Assembly (NCBI GenBank): GCA_947483555.1
Contig: CANKMW010000011.1
Coordinates: forward strand, 1 to 64,000
Reading direction: 5' to 3'
DNA from: Myxococcales bacterium
Lineage (GTDB): Bacteria; Myxococcota_A; Polyangia; Haliangiales; Haliangiaceae
DNA length: 64,000 nucleotides
This document shows, piece by piece, positions 1 to 11,634 of this stretch; positions within the stretch are counted from its first letter, which is position 1, and every line of letters begins with the position of its first letter. The notes under the pieces were generated by a model. It made no database searches. It was given only the letters and a program-made list of their open reading frames with translations, and was not told the DNA's origin. A program made the translations under genes and the position numbers.

Positions 1-234
1 CGTCAGCAGTCGGAGCCAGGCTCAGGAACGGGCACCATCGCACCATTGAAGGCGGCGGCCTTACTGCCCTCCACGCCGCACCATCATCCACCCGCGTTCG
101 TTCGCCGGCAATCTCGGAACCCCTTCGGTGAGAAGCTCAGGACGACCGGGGTGGGGCCCCCGCTTGCGGCCAAGGCTTCGGTCTCGGCTGCGGCTGCGGC
201 TGAAGGCTGCGGCTCTGGTATATGGTGCCCGACC

Positions 235-1968
<1,734 letters not shown>

Positions 1969-1978
1969 AGGTGCCGGC

Positions 1979-3778
1979 GTGAAGAGTCGCTTCCAGACCT
2001 TCGTCGCGTTGCGTTACCTGATGGCGCATCCGATGCACGTCAGCTGGCTGGCGCTGGGCGTCGCCGCGGTCTGCTTCGCGACCGCGGCGGTCCTGATGGG
2101 CGTCCACGACCTCCTGCTCGTGGAGCCCGACCGCCACTCGATGGTGCCGAACGGGTCGCCGTACTGGGCCGACGTCGTCACCGCGCGCAAGCTGGCGACC
2201 GGCGTGGGCCTGTTCTGGATCTACGTGTTCCTGATCCGGGTCGCGTTCACCTTCTACTCGACGGTGTCCATCGTCGGCGTCTCGATCGGCGCCGCCGCGC
2301 TGGTGCTGGTGCTGTCGATCATGAACGGCTTCGAGAGCGATCTGCGGCAGAAGATCCTGGGCTCCAACGCCCACCTCCAGATCGGCAAGGAAGACGGCGA
2401 GTTCATCGAATGGGAAGAGATCCGGGCCCGCGTCGACCGGGTGCCGGGCGTGGTGGCGTCGACGCCGTTCGCCACCAGCGAGGTGGTGATCGCCGCCAAC
2501 AGCAACTACTTCAACGTCATCGTGAAGGGCATCGACGTCGCCACCGCGGTCAAGGTCACCGACCTCGAGCGCAACCTGAAGGATCCGGAGGGCATCGACT
2601 ACGGCAGCGCGCTCGACCGGCTGGCGCCGCTCTTGCCCGACGACGCCGAGCCGGCCGTGACGCCGCCGTTGCCCGTCGACCCGACCCAGCCGGTCGTCGA
2701 TCCGGCGCCACCGGATCTGCCGGCCGGCGGCGAGCCGCTCGACTTCAGCGGCGCGGCGGCCGGCGACGAGCCGGCGCCGCTCGACCCGGCGGCGGACCCC
2801 GACTTCGGCGGCCCCGACGCCCGCGCGGTGCTGTTCGACAAGGCCGAGCCGGCGCCCGACGATCCAGCGCCGCCCGACTTCGCCGATGGCGAGCCGGTCG
2901 CGCCCGGCGTGCCGACCGATTTTTCGCGGCCCCGCACCGGCGCGCGGTCGACGCGCTCGAGCGGGCAGCGCATCGCGACCTTGCCCGGCGTGCTGGTCGG
3001 CAAGGAGCTGGTCAAGCAGATCCATTGCTACACCGATCAGGAGGTCCGGCTGGTGTCGCCGCTCGCCGACCCCATGAACCCCGACGCCACCGGCACGCCG
3101 ATCCCGTACAACCGCGACTACCGGGTCGCCGGTCAGTTCTTCACCGGCATGTACGAGTACGACCTCAAGCTGGTCTACGTGTCGCTCGAATCGCTGCAGC
3201 AGTTCCTGCGCATGGGCGACGCCGTCGACGGCATCGAGGTGCGCATCCACCACCCCGACGCGGTCGATACCGTGGTGGCGCGCATCCAGCGCGAGCTCGG
3301 TCCCAGCTACCGCGTGCAGGGCTGGCGCGAGCTCAATCGCAATCTGTTCTCCGCCCTCAAGCTCGAGAAGATCGCCATGTTCATGGTGCTGGCGATCATC
3401 ATCCTGGTGGCGTCGTTCTCGATCGTCGGCAACCTGATCATGGTGGTGGTCGAGAAGGGCCGCGAGATCGCGCTCATCAAGACCCTGGGTTCGAGCGACA
3501 CCGGCATCATCGGCGTGTTCATGATCCAGGGCTTCCTGATCGGCGTGATCGGCACCAGCCTGGGCGTGGTCGCCGGCCTGATCGGCGCCTGGCGCCTCGC
3601 CGTCGATGGCTTCCCGATCAACCCGGACGTCTACTACATCGACCGACTGCCGGTGGAGATCGACCTGTTCACCGTCGTCCTGGTCTACGGCGCCGGCCTG
3701 GTCATCAGCATCGCGGCCACGATCTATCCGGCGGTGGTCGCGGCGCAGCTCCGCCCGGCGGCCGGGCTCAAGCAGTAG
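1979..3778 (+). CDS. lolC: Lipoprotein-releasing ABC transporter permease, LolC/LolE family (FtsX fold)
   Basis: Inner-membrane subunit that, with LolD, extracts lipoproteins for transfer to the outer membrane. The FALRYL start and the [20 protein letters not shown] helix are typical of LolC/E. Three further membrane segments with [15 protein letters not shown] fill the C-terminal third. GTG start at 1979, 10 bp after lysS. It is 599 aa against the usual ~400 because of two insertions: about 80 residues with extra hydrophobic segments between the N-terminal motif and the first canonical helix (residues 20-95), and a Pro/Asp/Ala-rich stretch of about 110 residues (about 215-330) in the periplasmic domain. 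The partner ATPase is not adjacent; a lolD lies near 24 kb. Confidence 0.88.
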   Translation: MKSRFQTFVALRYLMAHPMHVSWLALGVAAVCFATAAVLMGVHDLLLVEPDRHSMVPNGSPYWADVVTARKLATGVGLFWIYVFLIRVAFTFYSTVSIVGVSIGAAALVLVLSIMNGFESDLRQKILGSNAHLQIGKEDGEFIEWEEIRARVDRVPGVVASTPFATSEVVIAANSNYFNVIVKGIDVATAVKVTDLERNLKDPEGIDYGSALDRLAPLLPDDAEPAVTPPLPVDPTQPVVDPAPPDLPAGGEPLDFSGAAAGDEPAPLDPAADPDFGGPDARAVLFDKAEPAPDDPAPPDFADGEPVAPGVPTDFSRPRTGARSTRSSGQRIATLPGVLVGKELVKQIHCYTDQEVRLVSPLADPMNPDATGTPIPYNRDYRVAGQFFTGMYEYDLKLVYVSLESLQQFLRMGDAVDGIEVRIHHPDAVDTVVARIQRELGPSYRVQGWRELNRNLFSALKLEKIAMFMVLAIIILVASFSIVGNLIMVVVEKGREIALIKTLGSSDTGIIGVFMIQGFLIGVIGTSLGVVAGLIGAWRLAVDGFPINPDVYYIDRLPVEIDLFTVVLVYGAGLVISIAATIYPAVVAAQLRPAAGLKQ

Positions 3779-3821
3779 CGCGCCGGCCGCGCGAGGCTGA
3801 TCGCCGCTCGGACAGACGGTG

Positions 3822-3827
3822 TAAGAT
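3822..3827 (+). promoter_or_regulatory. -10-like hexamer TAAGAT
   Basis: TAAGAT ends 9 nt before a GTG at 3837 and about 100 nt before the STAND regulator start. No good -35 is seen (TGATCG at 3798-3803, spacing 18, is weak). Confidence 0.4.
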
Positions 3828-3836
3828 CCGGGGCTC

Positions 3837-3929
3837 GTGACCACGGTAGTCTGGGCGGCGCCGGGGCCGCGCTCGGGCGTCCGACGACGCCAGGAACCCG
3901 TCGCCCACGTGAGAAGAGCCGCGAGATGA
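3837..3929 (+). CDS. Possible 30-codon leader ORF coupled to the STAND regulator
   Basis: GTG at 3837 opens a 30-codon frame whose TGA (3927-3929) overlaps the ATG of the next gene at 3926, an ATGA junction typical of translational coupling. A TAAGAT hexamer ends 9 nt upstream of the GTG. The peptide is Arg/Val-rich with no recognisable domain, and third-position GC is only moderate (several AGA, CGA and GTA codons). It may be a leader peptide setting translation of the regulator, or chance. Confidence 0.3.
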   Translation: MTTVVWAAPGPRSGVRRRQEPVAHVRRAAR

Positions 3930-6900
3930 CGATCAGGCGACCCCGAGCCCGGTCCGAGTCGGACCCGTGGTCGGCCCCGGTGTTCCCCCAGCCGGTTCGC
4001 AGCTTCGCCGGCCGACGAGCCGAGCTCGATCGCGTCATCGCGCACATCGATCGGGACATCCTGTTCTTCATCTACGGGGTGGGCGGCATCGGCAAGACCG
4101 AGTTCGCGTATCAGCTGATCCGGGAGGTGCGGTCGCGGCCGCGGTGGGCGGACGCGACTCCGGTGCTCGTCGACGTCCGACCGGGCGCGAGCGCGTCGCG
4201 GACCCTGGCGCAGCTGCTGGCGGCGGTGGGATCGGCGCCGGCACCCCGTCGCGGCCAGCCCACCGAGCAAGCCCACCTGTCCGAGCAACTGGCCCTGCTG
4301 GCCCGGCGGCTGGACGCGCGGCCGTATCTGCTGGTCATCGACGACGTCCACAACCTGCCGCCCGGATCGGTCGCCGAGGCGCTCGGCTACCTGGCTCGAC
4401 GGGTGCAGGGCAGCCGCCTGCTGGTCGCGTCGCGCCAGGAGCTTCCGCTGGCGCCCGATGCGCCGCCGCCGGTGGTCACGACCCTGGGCCCCCTCGATCG
4501 CGAGGCCGCCGAGCAGATGATGGCGGCGCTCGCCGAGCGGCTGCAGCTGCCGCGGCCCGAACCGGCGGCGATGATGCGGACCAGCCACGGCAGCCCGTTC
4601 CACATCCACCGCATGCTGGGCCGCCACGGTCCCGACCTCGGCTCGCTCGACGCGTCGCTGATGGAGTTGACGCCGGCCGCGCGGCGGGTCTTGCTGGCGG
4701 CCTCCATCGCCCAGCAGCGGCCGTCGGTCGACATGCTGCGCGGGACGTGGTCGGACAGCGTCTCGCTCGACGACGCGCTGCGGGAGCTCGGGCAGAAGTT
4801 CCTGCTCGACCTCGAGCACCGGCAGCTGGTCGTGCACGATCTGATCCGGGAGGCGCTGCTCGGCCGCATCGCTCCCGACGAGCTCGCGGCGGCGCACACC
4901 GACGCCGCCGAGCTGTGCCTGGCCGAGCTGCACGGCGCCGCGCGTCCGCCGCTCCTGCTCGTGGTCGACGCCGCGAACCACTACATCGCGGCCGGGCGAG
5001 ACGTCGAGGCGTGGCGGCTGATCGAGCGCTGGCAATCCCCACTGGCCGCGGCCGGCAGCGAGCACTTGCTGCAGGAGCCGCTCGAACGGTTGCGCGTCAC
5101 CCTGCCGGCGCGGCAGGTCGCCATCGATCTCCTGATCGCCCGCTGCCTGGTGCGAGCGTCCCTGTTCGAGGACGCCGGTCGCGTGCTGGCGCGGGTCAGC
5201 GACCGGCGCAGCGATGCGGAGGAGGCCCGGTACTGCGTGCTCGCGGGCGAGATCGCGCAGCAGACCGGCGACATCGCGCGCGCCGAGGTGCTGTTCGAGC
5301 GGGCGGTGGAGCGGGCTCCCGACCCCGACGCGCGCTTCCAGGCCCGGCTGCGGACCGCCGGCGCGGCCATCCTTGCCGATGATGGGCCGCGCGCGCGCCG
5401 GCTGCTGGCGGCGGCGTTGACCGATCTGGCGGCGCCGTCAGCGCGCCAGCGGGCCCGCTCCGGGTGGGCGAGCACGGTGAGCTGGATGTTCGACGAGCGC
5501 TTCGAGCAGGCCGCCGAGCAAGCGCGACGAACCCGTCGCGAGCTGGCGGACGGCGGGCTCGACGACCTCGCCAACCAGCTCGCCATGCTCGAGACCCTCG
5601 CTTGTATCGAATGCGGGGACATGGACCAGGCGCGGGCGGCCGCCCGCTTGATCGACGAGGCTGGACTCCGGCAACGCGTGGCTGCGCTCTACCGGGCGAT
5701 CGTGAGGTACGCCGACGGTGAGGCCCGAGACGCCAGCGTGGAGTTGCGCGCGGCGCACGACTACATGCGCTCGCACGGCGATACGATCAACGCGTACCTC
5801 GCCGGCTACTATGGCAGCGCCGCGCTCGCGGAGATCGGCGAGCTCGGCCAGGCGCTGGTGCTGGCGGAGCAAACCTCGCAGCTCGCGCAGCGTGCCGGGT
5901 TGCGCGGGCCGGCGGCGAGAGCCCTGGCCCAGCAGGCCTTGTTGGCCGCGGAGGCGGTCCAGGGTGGCGCGGCTCATCACCTGGCCGCTCAGGCGCTGGC
6001 GAGCGGCCACATCGGCCCCCGCTCTCGCGCCAAGGCGCACCGCGCCCACGCCCACGCCTACACGATCGAGGGCGACATCGCGCGCGCGCTCGAGCACGTC
6101 GCGCACGCGCGCGCCGCCGTCGCCGGCCCCGAGCTGGCGACCGAGCACGCCGCCTTCGACGTCGAGCAGGCGGTGATCGAGCTGGTCGGAGGCAGCCTGG
6201 AGCGCGCGGTCGAGCATGCCGAGCGCGCGGTCGAACAGGGCCGCGGTCGGTCGCGCGACTTCGAAGCGGCCCGGGCGCGGCTGGTGCTGGCGGCGGCCTA
6301 CCTCGCGCGCGGTCGCCGGACCGACCTGGTCTTCGCGGAGCGGACGCTGGCCCAGGCGCGCGAGCTCGCCGACCGCGGCGAGCTCCGCGCGCTCCAGGTC
6401 GGCTGTGCGGTCCTGTCGGCGGCGCTGGCGCGGCGCGGGAATCGCGATCGTGCGGCCCGCGAGCTGCTCGCCGACGCCCTACGCGAGCTCGATCCGGAGC
6501 GTGGCAGCCTCTCCGCTGGCGTGCTGCTGGCCGCGATCGACGGCGGCGCCGGCGCGCGGGCCGCGCCCGGCGTGGTCGCGCTGCTCGCCCACCTCGGGTT
6601 CAGCGAGGCGGTCGACTGCTACCTCGTCGATCGCCGCGGTCGGCGCGCGGCCACGGATCAGGACGTCGCCCGCGAACGCGAGCTGCGTGACGTCTTCGTG
6701 GACGAGGCCCACGAGGTCATCGTGGCCCGCCGCGGCGAGGTCGAGATCTGTGGTCGGCCCATGCTGTGCGCGCTGCTGTCGGTGTTGATCCAGGCCCGCG
6801 GCGAGCCGGTGGTGCCCGAGCTGCTCTACCGGCAGGTCTGGGGGGGCGTCGAGTACCATCCGCTGCAACACCGCAACGCGCTCTACGTCGCCATCAACCG

Positions 6901-7027
6901 CCTGCGAAGCTGCTTGCGCGAGGTGCTCCCGGAGCGCGAGGTGATCGAGCGTGCGAGCAGCGGGTGGCGCCTGGCCGACGACGTCGACGCGTGCGTGGCG
7001 GTGGCGGTTCGCAAGCCGGCTCCGTGA
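3926..7027 (+). CDS. STAND-type ATPase with helical repeats and C-terminal winged-helix DNA-binding domain
   Basis: A 1,033-residue signal-transducing NTPase. The N-terminal AAA/NB-ARC-like module has a Walker A (GVGGIGKTE, about residues 50-58) and a Walker B (LLVIDDVH, about 135-142). The middle 600 residues are Ala/Arg/Leu-rich helical repeats of TPR character (about 330-880), probably the sensor arm. The last 100 residues (ALLSVLIQARGEPVV..LLYRQVW..) match an OmpR/PhoB-type winged helix, here at the C-terminus; MalT-like STANDs carry a LuxR-type HTH there instead. I infer a ligand-gated transcription regulator. Start is the ATG at 3926, overlapping a short leader frame. A small gene and a kinase follow. 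Target genes and ligand are unknown. Confidence 0.8.
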   Translation: MTIRRPRARSESDPWSAPVFPQPVRSFAGRRAELDRVIAHIDRDILFFIYGVGGIGKTEFAYQLIREVRSRPRWADATPVLVDVRPGASASRTLAQLLAAVGSAPAPRRGQPTEQAHLSEQLALLARRLDARPYLLVIDDVHNLPPGSVAEALGYLARRVQGSRLLVASRQELPLAPDAPPPVVTTLGPLDREAAEQMMAALAERLQLPRPEPAAMMRTSHGSPFHIHRMLGRHGPDLGSLDASLMELTPAARRVLLAASIAQQRPSVDMLRGTWSDSVSLDDALRELGQKFLLDLEHRQLVVHDLIREALLGRIAPDELAAAHTDAAELCLAELHGAARPPLLLVVDAANHYIAAGRDVEAWRLIERWQSPLAAAGSEHLLQEPLERLRVTLPARQVAIDLLIARCLVRASLFEDAGRVLARVSDRRSDAEEARYCVLAGEIAQQTGDIARAEVLFERAVERAPDPDARFQARLRTAGAAILADDGPRARRLLAAALTDLAAPSARQRARSGWASTVSWMFDERFEQAAEQARRTRRELADGGLDDLANQLAMLETLACIECGDMDQARAAARLIDEAGLRQRVAALYRAIVRYADGEARDASVELRAAHDYMRSHGDTINAYLAGYYGSAALAEIGELGQALVLAEQTSQLAQRAGLRGPAARALAQQALLAAEAVQGGAAHHLAAQALASGHIGPRSRAKAHRAHAHAYTIEGDIARALEHVAHARAAVAGPELATEHAAFDVEQAVIELVGGSLERAVEHAERAVEQGRGRSRDFEAARARLVLAAAYLARGRRTDLVFAERTLAQARELADRGELRALQVGCAVLSAALARRGNRDRAARELLADALRELDPERGSLSAGVLLAAIDGGAGARAAPGVVALLAHLGFSEAVDCYLVDRRGRRAATDQDVARERELRDVFVDEAHEVIVARRGEVEICGRPMLCALLSVLIQARGEPVVPELLYRQVWGGVEYHPLQHRNALYVAINRLRSCLREVLPEREVIERASSGWRLADDVDACVAVAVRKPAP

Positions 7028-7083
7028 CCGTGCGATCGGCGGCCTCCAAAGACGATGTAAGAACGAGCTCCGGCACGGTCGGC

Positions 7084-7089
7084 TACGGT
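7084..7089 (+). promoter_or_regulatory. -10-like hexamer TACGGT
   Basis: TACGGT ends 10 nt before the ATG at 7100, in keeping with the short-leader pattern seen across this window. No clear -35. Confidence 0.35.
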
Positions 7090-7099
7090 GCGGCCGCTG

Positions 7100-7258
7100 A
7101 TGGGCGATCACGACTACCGGCGGATGGCGGCGGGCATCGCGCGGTTCCGGTCGAGCCAGCCCCGCGACGCTGCGCACGCCCGCGACCGGTGCTGGCGCGA
7201 CGGGACGGCGCCGACGATGCGCTGCGCGCGATCGCAGCCGGTCTCCGCGGTGTGGTGA
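7100..7258 (+). CDS. Small protein coupled to the downstream Ser/Thr kinase
   Basis: A 52-codon frame whose codons almost all end in G or C from 7100 on, whereas the frame of the downstream kinase over the same bases is rich in A-ending codons (CGA, TCA, CTA), so this is the coding frame here. The TGA at 7256-7258 overlaps the GTG kinase start at 7255 (GTGA junction). The product begins MGDHDYRRMAAGIARF and has no recognised domain. It could instead be the true kinase N-terminus separated by a frameshift. Confidence 0.45.
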   Translation: MGDHDYRRMAAGIARFRSSQPRDAAHARDRCWRDGTAPTMRCARSQPVSAVW

Positions 7259-8979
7259 ACGAGTTGCCGGACACCGCCAGCTCGACCCGCCCGATCGAGC
7301 GCTCGAAGCTCGACCCCCAGCCGGCCACGCTCGGTGCGTATCGTCTGTACGAGCGGCTCGGGGCGGGCGGCCAGGCCTCGGTCTACCGGGCTCGACGGAT
7401 CGAGGGTCCGGACCCGTGCGACGTGGCGCTCAAGCGATTGCACGCTCACCTGGCCGACGACGACGCTGCGGTCCGTTCGTTCGGCCGTGAGGCGCGCATT
7501 GCCTATCTGCTCGACCACCCGGTCATTCGTCGCGTGTTCTCGCTGTGCCGCGAGGCCGGCGAGCTGTTCATGACCATGGAGTACGTCGCCGGCGTGTCGC
7601 TCAACGACGTCCTGTCCCGGGCCAGCGTGGCGCAGCGCCGGCTGCCGCTGCGGTCGATCCTGTCGCTGCTCCACCGCCTGTGCAGCGCCCTGCACTACGC
7701 CCACGAGCTCGTCGACGAGCACGGAACCGCGGTCGGCTTCGTGCATCGAGACGTCTCGCATTCCAATCTGATGTTGACGAGGGGCGGGCGGCTCAAGCTG
7801 ATCGACATGGGGGTGGCCAGGATGCAGTCGGCCGATCACATCACGAGACCCGGGGCCATCAAGGGCAAGTTCGGCTACATGGCGCCCGAGGTGATGTCGG
7901 GGTCGCCGTTCGACCGCCGGGCGGATGTCTTCTCGGTGGGCGTCGTCGCCTGGGAGCTGCTCACGACGCGCAAGTTGTTCCCCCTGGGCGCGCGCCCGGT
8001 GGATCTCGAGCACGTGCGGGCGCGCGCCATCGAGGCCCCGTCGCAGCACGCACCCGGGTGTCCAGCCGAGCTCGATGCCGTCGTGATCCGGGCGCTGGCC
8101 ACCAGCGCCGCCGACCGCTGGCCAACCTGCGCCGCGCTGGCGGATGCCGTGCGCGATATTGCCGCGGGACTGGGTGAGCCGGTCACCGACGACGCGATCG
8201 CCGAGCTCGTCGATGCCCACCAGCGACCCCATGGCAGCGGCGCACCGGTCAGGCCGGCCCCACGGTCGCGTCTCGCCCGCGGCACGCCGGCGGAGCTTCC
8301 GGAATCGCGCCCCAGGCCGTCGAGCGCCGGGCTGGCAGCGCTCGAGCCGGGCCAGGACGGGGGCCTGACCGCACGGTGCGGCCGCTGTCGGCGCCGGCTT
8401 GCCCTCGGCGCGATCGGCGGCTCACTGGCCACGCTGGTCGCCGTGAGCGTGGCGGCCTTCGGGTGGGTTGCCCCGACGCGGCCAGAGCCGGACGCCCGCG
8501 CCACGGCTGCGACCCTGACGGTGCCGCTGGACGCGGGCACTCGAGGTCCGCGGCGCGAGGCGGTGGCGGGCGAGGAACCGGACGCGGCGCCGGGCGTGGA
8601 ACCGGAGGCGGCGCCGAGCGCGGAACCGGACGCGGCGCCGGGCGCGGAACCGGACGCGGCGCCGGGCGCGGAACCGGACGCGGCGCCGGAACCGGACGTG
8701 AGCGGTCCGCGGGGCGTGAACGAGGCGGACGTGACCCGGATCGATGGGCCGTGGCCGCGGAGTCGAAGCGCAGCCCACCGCTATCGGGCGCGGTTGTGCA
8801 TCGACGCCGAGGGGATGGTGGGCGCGGCTGCCGTGCTCGAAGGCCCCAGGCGCCTGGAAGCGCGCATCACCCGGGCGCTCCTGCGCTGGCGTTACCAGCC
8901 CTATCGAGCAGGCGGTGAAGCGCGCCCGGTTTGCTTCGACGTCCGGGCTCGCATGCACAAGGTCCCGCGTCGTGCCTGA
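7255..8979 (+). CDS. Membrane-anchored Ser/Thr protein kinase with TonB-like C-terminal domain
   Basis: Cytoplasmic eukaryote-like kinase: Gly-rich loop LGAGGQASVYRAR (about residues 35-47), catalytic Lys60 in VALKRL, catalytic loop HRDVSHSN (from about 164), metal-binding loop as DMG rather than DFG (about 184). A membrane segment lies at about 383-405 after a short Cys pair (RCGRCRRR). Outside the membrane come AEPDAAPG repeats and a final domain (LRWRYQPYRAGGEARPVCF) resembling the TonB C-terminal fold. The start is chosen at GTG 7255 because it overlaps the stop of the preceding small gene and coding bias in this frame starts only near here; 7189 and 7252 are alternatives. Probably signals together with the STAND regulator upstream. 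Substrate unknown. Confidence 0.8.
   Translation: MNELPDTASSTRPIERSKLDPQPATLGAYRLYERLGAGGQASVYRARRIEGPDPCDVALKRLHAHLADDDAAVRSFGREARIAYLLDHPVIRRVFSLCREAGELFMTMEYVAGVSLNDVLSRASVAQRRLPLRSILSLLHRLCSALHYAHELVDEHGTAVGFVHRDVSHSNLMLTRGGRLKLIDMGVARMQSADHITRPGAIKGKFGYMAPEVMSGSPFDRRADVFSVGVVAWELLTTRKLFPLGARPVDLEHVRARAIEAPSQHAPGCPAELDAVVIRALATSAADRWPTCAALADAVRDIAAGLGEPVTDDAIAELVDAHQRPHGSGAPVRPAPRSRLARGTPAELPESRPRPSSAGLAALEPGQDGGLTARCGRCRRRLALGAIGGSLATLVAVSVAAFGWVAPTRPEPDARATAATLTVPLDAGTRGPRREAVAGEEPDAAPGVEPEAAPSAEPDAAPGAEPDAAPGAEPDAAPEPDVSGPRGVNEADVTRIDGPWPRSRSAAHRYRARLCIDAEGMVGAAAVLEGPRRLEARITRALLRWRYQPYRAGGEARPVCFDVRARMHKVPRRA
8576..8696 (+). repeat. 24-bp tandem repeat encoding AEPDAAPG
   Basis: About five imperfect copies of a 24-bp unit inside the kinase gene encode a Glu-Pro-Asp-Ala-Ala-Pro-Gly linker just outside the membrane segment. 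Copy number may vary between strains. Confidence 0.7.
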
Positions 8980-9022
8980 CCGGGTCGACCTGGCGGCCGT
9001 CACCTCGGCGGCTGGAACGGTG

Positions 9023-9915
9023 TCAGAACGACCAGGTCGCCGACGCCGCCGCGCCGCCGCGGGTCGGCAGCAGGACCACCGCCCGGCGCTCGCCGCGCGA
9101 CGCGGCCAGGAACGTGACGCCGATGCCGGCGGCGATGGCGACGCCTCCGGCGATGTAGAGAATGGTGGCGTTACGGTCGGCGCGGTCGCCCTTGCGTTCG
9201 AGGGCGACCAGCTCGGGGCCGGCGCACGTGGTCGCGCACAACCGCTCGGCGTCATCGGCGTAGCCACCGGCCTTCCAGGAGAAGTAGCCGCCGGCCAGCA
9301 CGCCGATCGCCCCGGTGCCGATGGCGGCCAGACCGGCGATGCGGAGCGTCTTGCCGGAGCTGGACGGCGGCGGCGGTGTTGCGTCGACTGGATCGGGTGG
9401 CGGATCTGCGGCGCCGGCGCCGCCCGGATCCGCGCCCGAATCCGTACCCGTTCCCGTATCCGTACCCGTTCCCGTATCCGTACCCGTTCCCGAATCCGTA
9501 CCCGTTCCCGTATCCGTTCCCGTACCCGTTCCCGTTCCCGTTCCCGTTCCCGCCTTCTTCGCGCACGCATCCATCTCCACGACGCGCTGGTCGGCCTTGG
9601 CGCGGAACTGGCCCGCCGGCATCTCGCGCACGTAGTTCTTGTAGAACGTCAGCGCGCCGGCGCAGTCGCCGGCAAGCCGGTACGCCTGCGCGATGTTCCA
9701 CAGCAGATCGGGCGCCGGCACCAGCTTGTAGGCTTCCTTGTAGGCCGCGATCGCCGCGGCGTACTCGGCGACGTTGTAGTGGCGGATGCCGTCATCGACG
9801 AGCGCGCGGGCGCGTTCTTCGGGGCTCGGTCCGGGGCTGGGCTGGGCGTGGGCCGGCGTCGCCAGGGCCAGGACCGAGGTCGCCAGCATCGTCATCAACA
9901 GCGTCGCCTTGATGG

Positions 9916-9919
<4 letters not shown>
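9023..9919 (-). CDS. TPR-containing membrane protein with Gly-Thr repeat linker
   Basis: A 298-residue exported protein: signal peptide (residues 1-25, ending AHAQ), a TPR-like helical region (about 30-115, IRHYNVAEYAAAIAAYKEAY), a low-complexity linker of Gly-Thr/Asp-Thr units (about 120-160), then Pro-rich sequence and two hydrophobic segments (about 190-210 and 250-270). This layout is frequent next to Ser/Thr kinases in myxobacteria. The ATG at 9919 overlaps the stop of the kinase upstream (ATGA), so the two are translated together. It may act as partner or substrate of that kinase; this is inference from coupling. Confidence 0.75.
9428..9551. repeat. Hexanucleotide microsatellite (CCGTTC/CCGTAT/CCGTAC)n
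   Basis: About 20 tandem hexamers based on CCSTWC, mixing CCCGTT, CCCGTA and TCCGTA units, inside the TPR protein gene. In the coding (minus) frame they give Gly-Thr and Asp-Thr pairs. The unit is a multiple of 3, so gain or loss changes linker length without a frameshift. All nearby frames remain open, which creates spurious ORFs on both strands. Confidence 0.85.
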
Positions 9920-11553
<1,634 letters not shown>

Positions 11554-11622
11554 CAGCCCGCCATTCTGACATCCGGACCGCAGCGACGCCAGCGGCGGTC
11601 GAGCGCCTGGTGGACCGTGTGC

Positions 11623-11628
11623 GATACT
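11623..11628 (+). promoter_or_regulatory. -10-like hexamer GATACT of the RCC1 remnant
   Basis: GATACT ends 6 nt before the GTG at 11635, the spacing expected if transcription starts at the start codon. No -35 recognised. Confidence 0.35.
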
Positions 11629-11634
11629 GCGCCG

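Noticed and set aside
9376-9912. Plus-strand frame with Pro-Tyr-Pro-Phe repeats
   Set aside because: Product of the hexamer microsatellite read in the wrong frame; the minus-strand TPR gene has the signal peptide, TPR and operon coupling.
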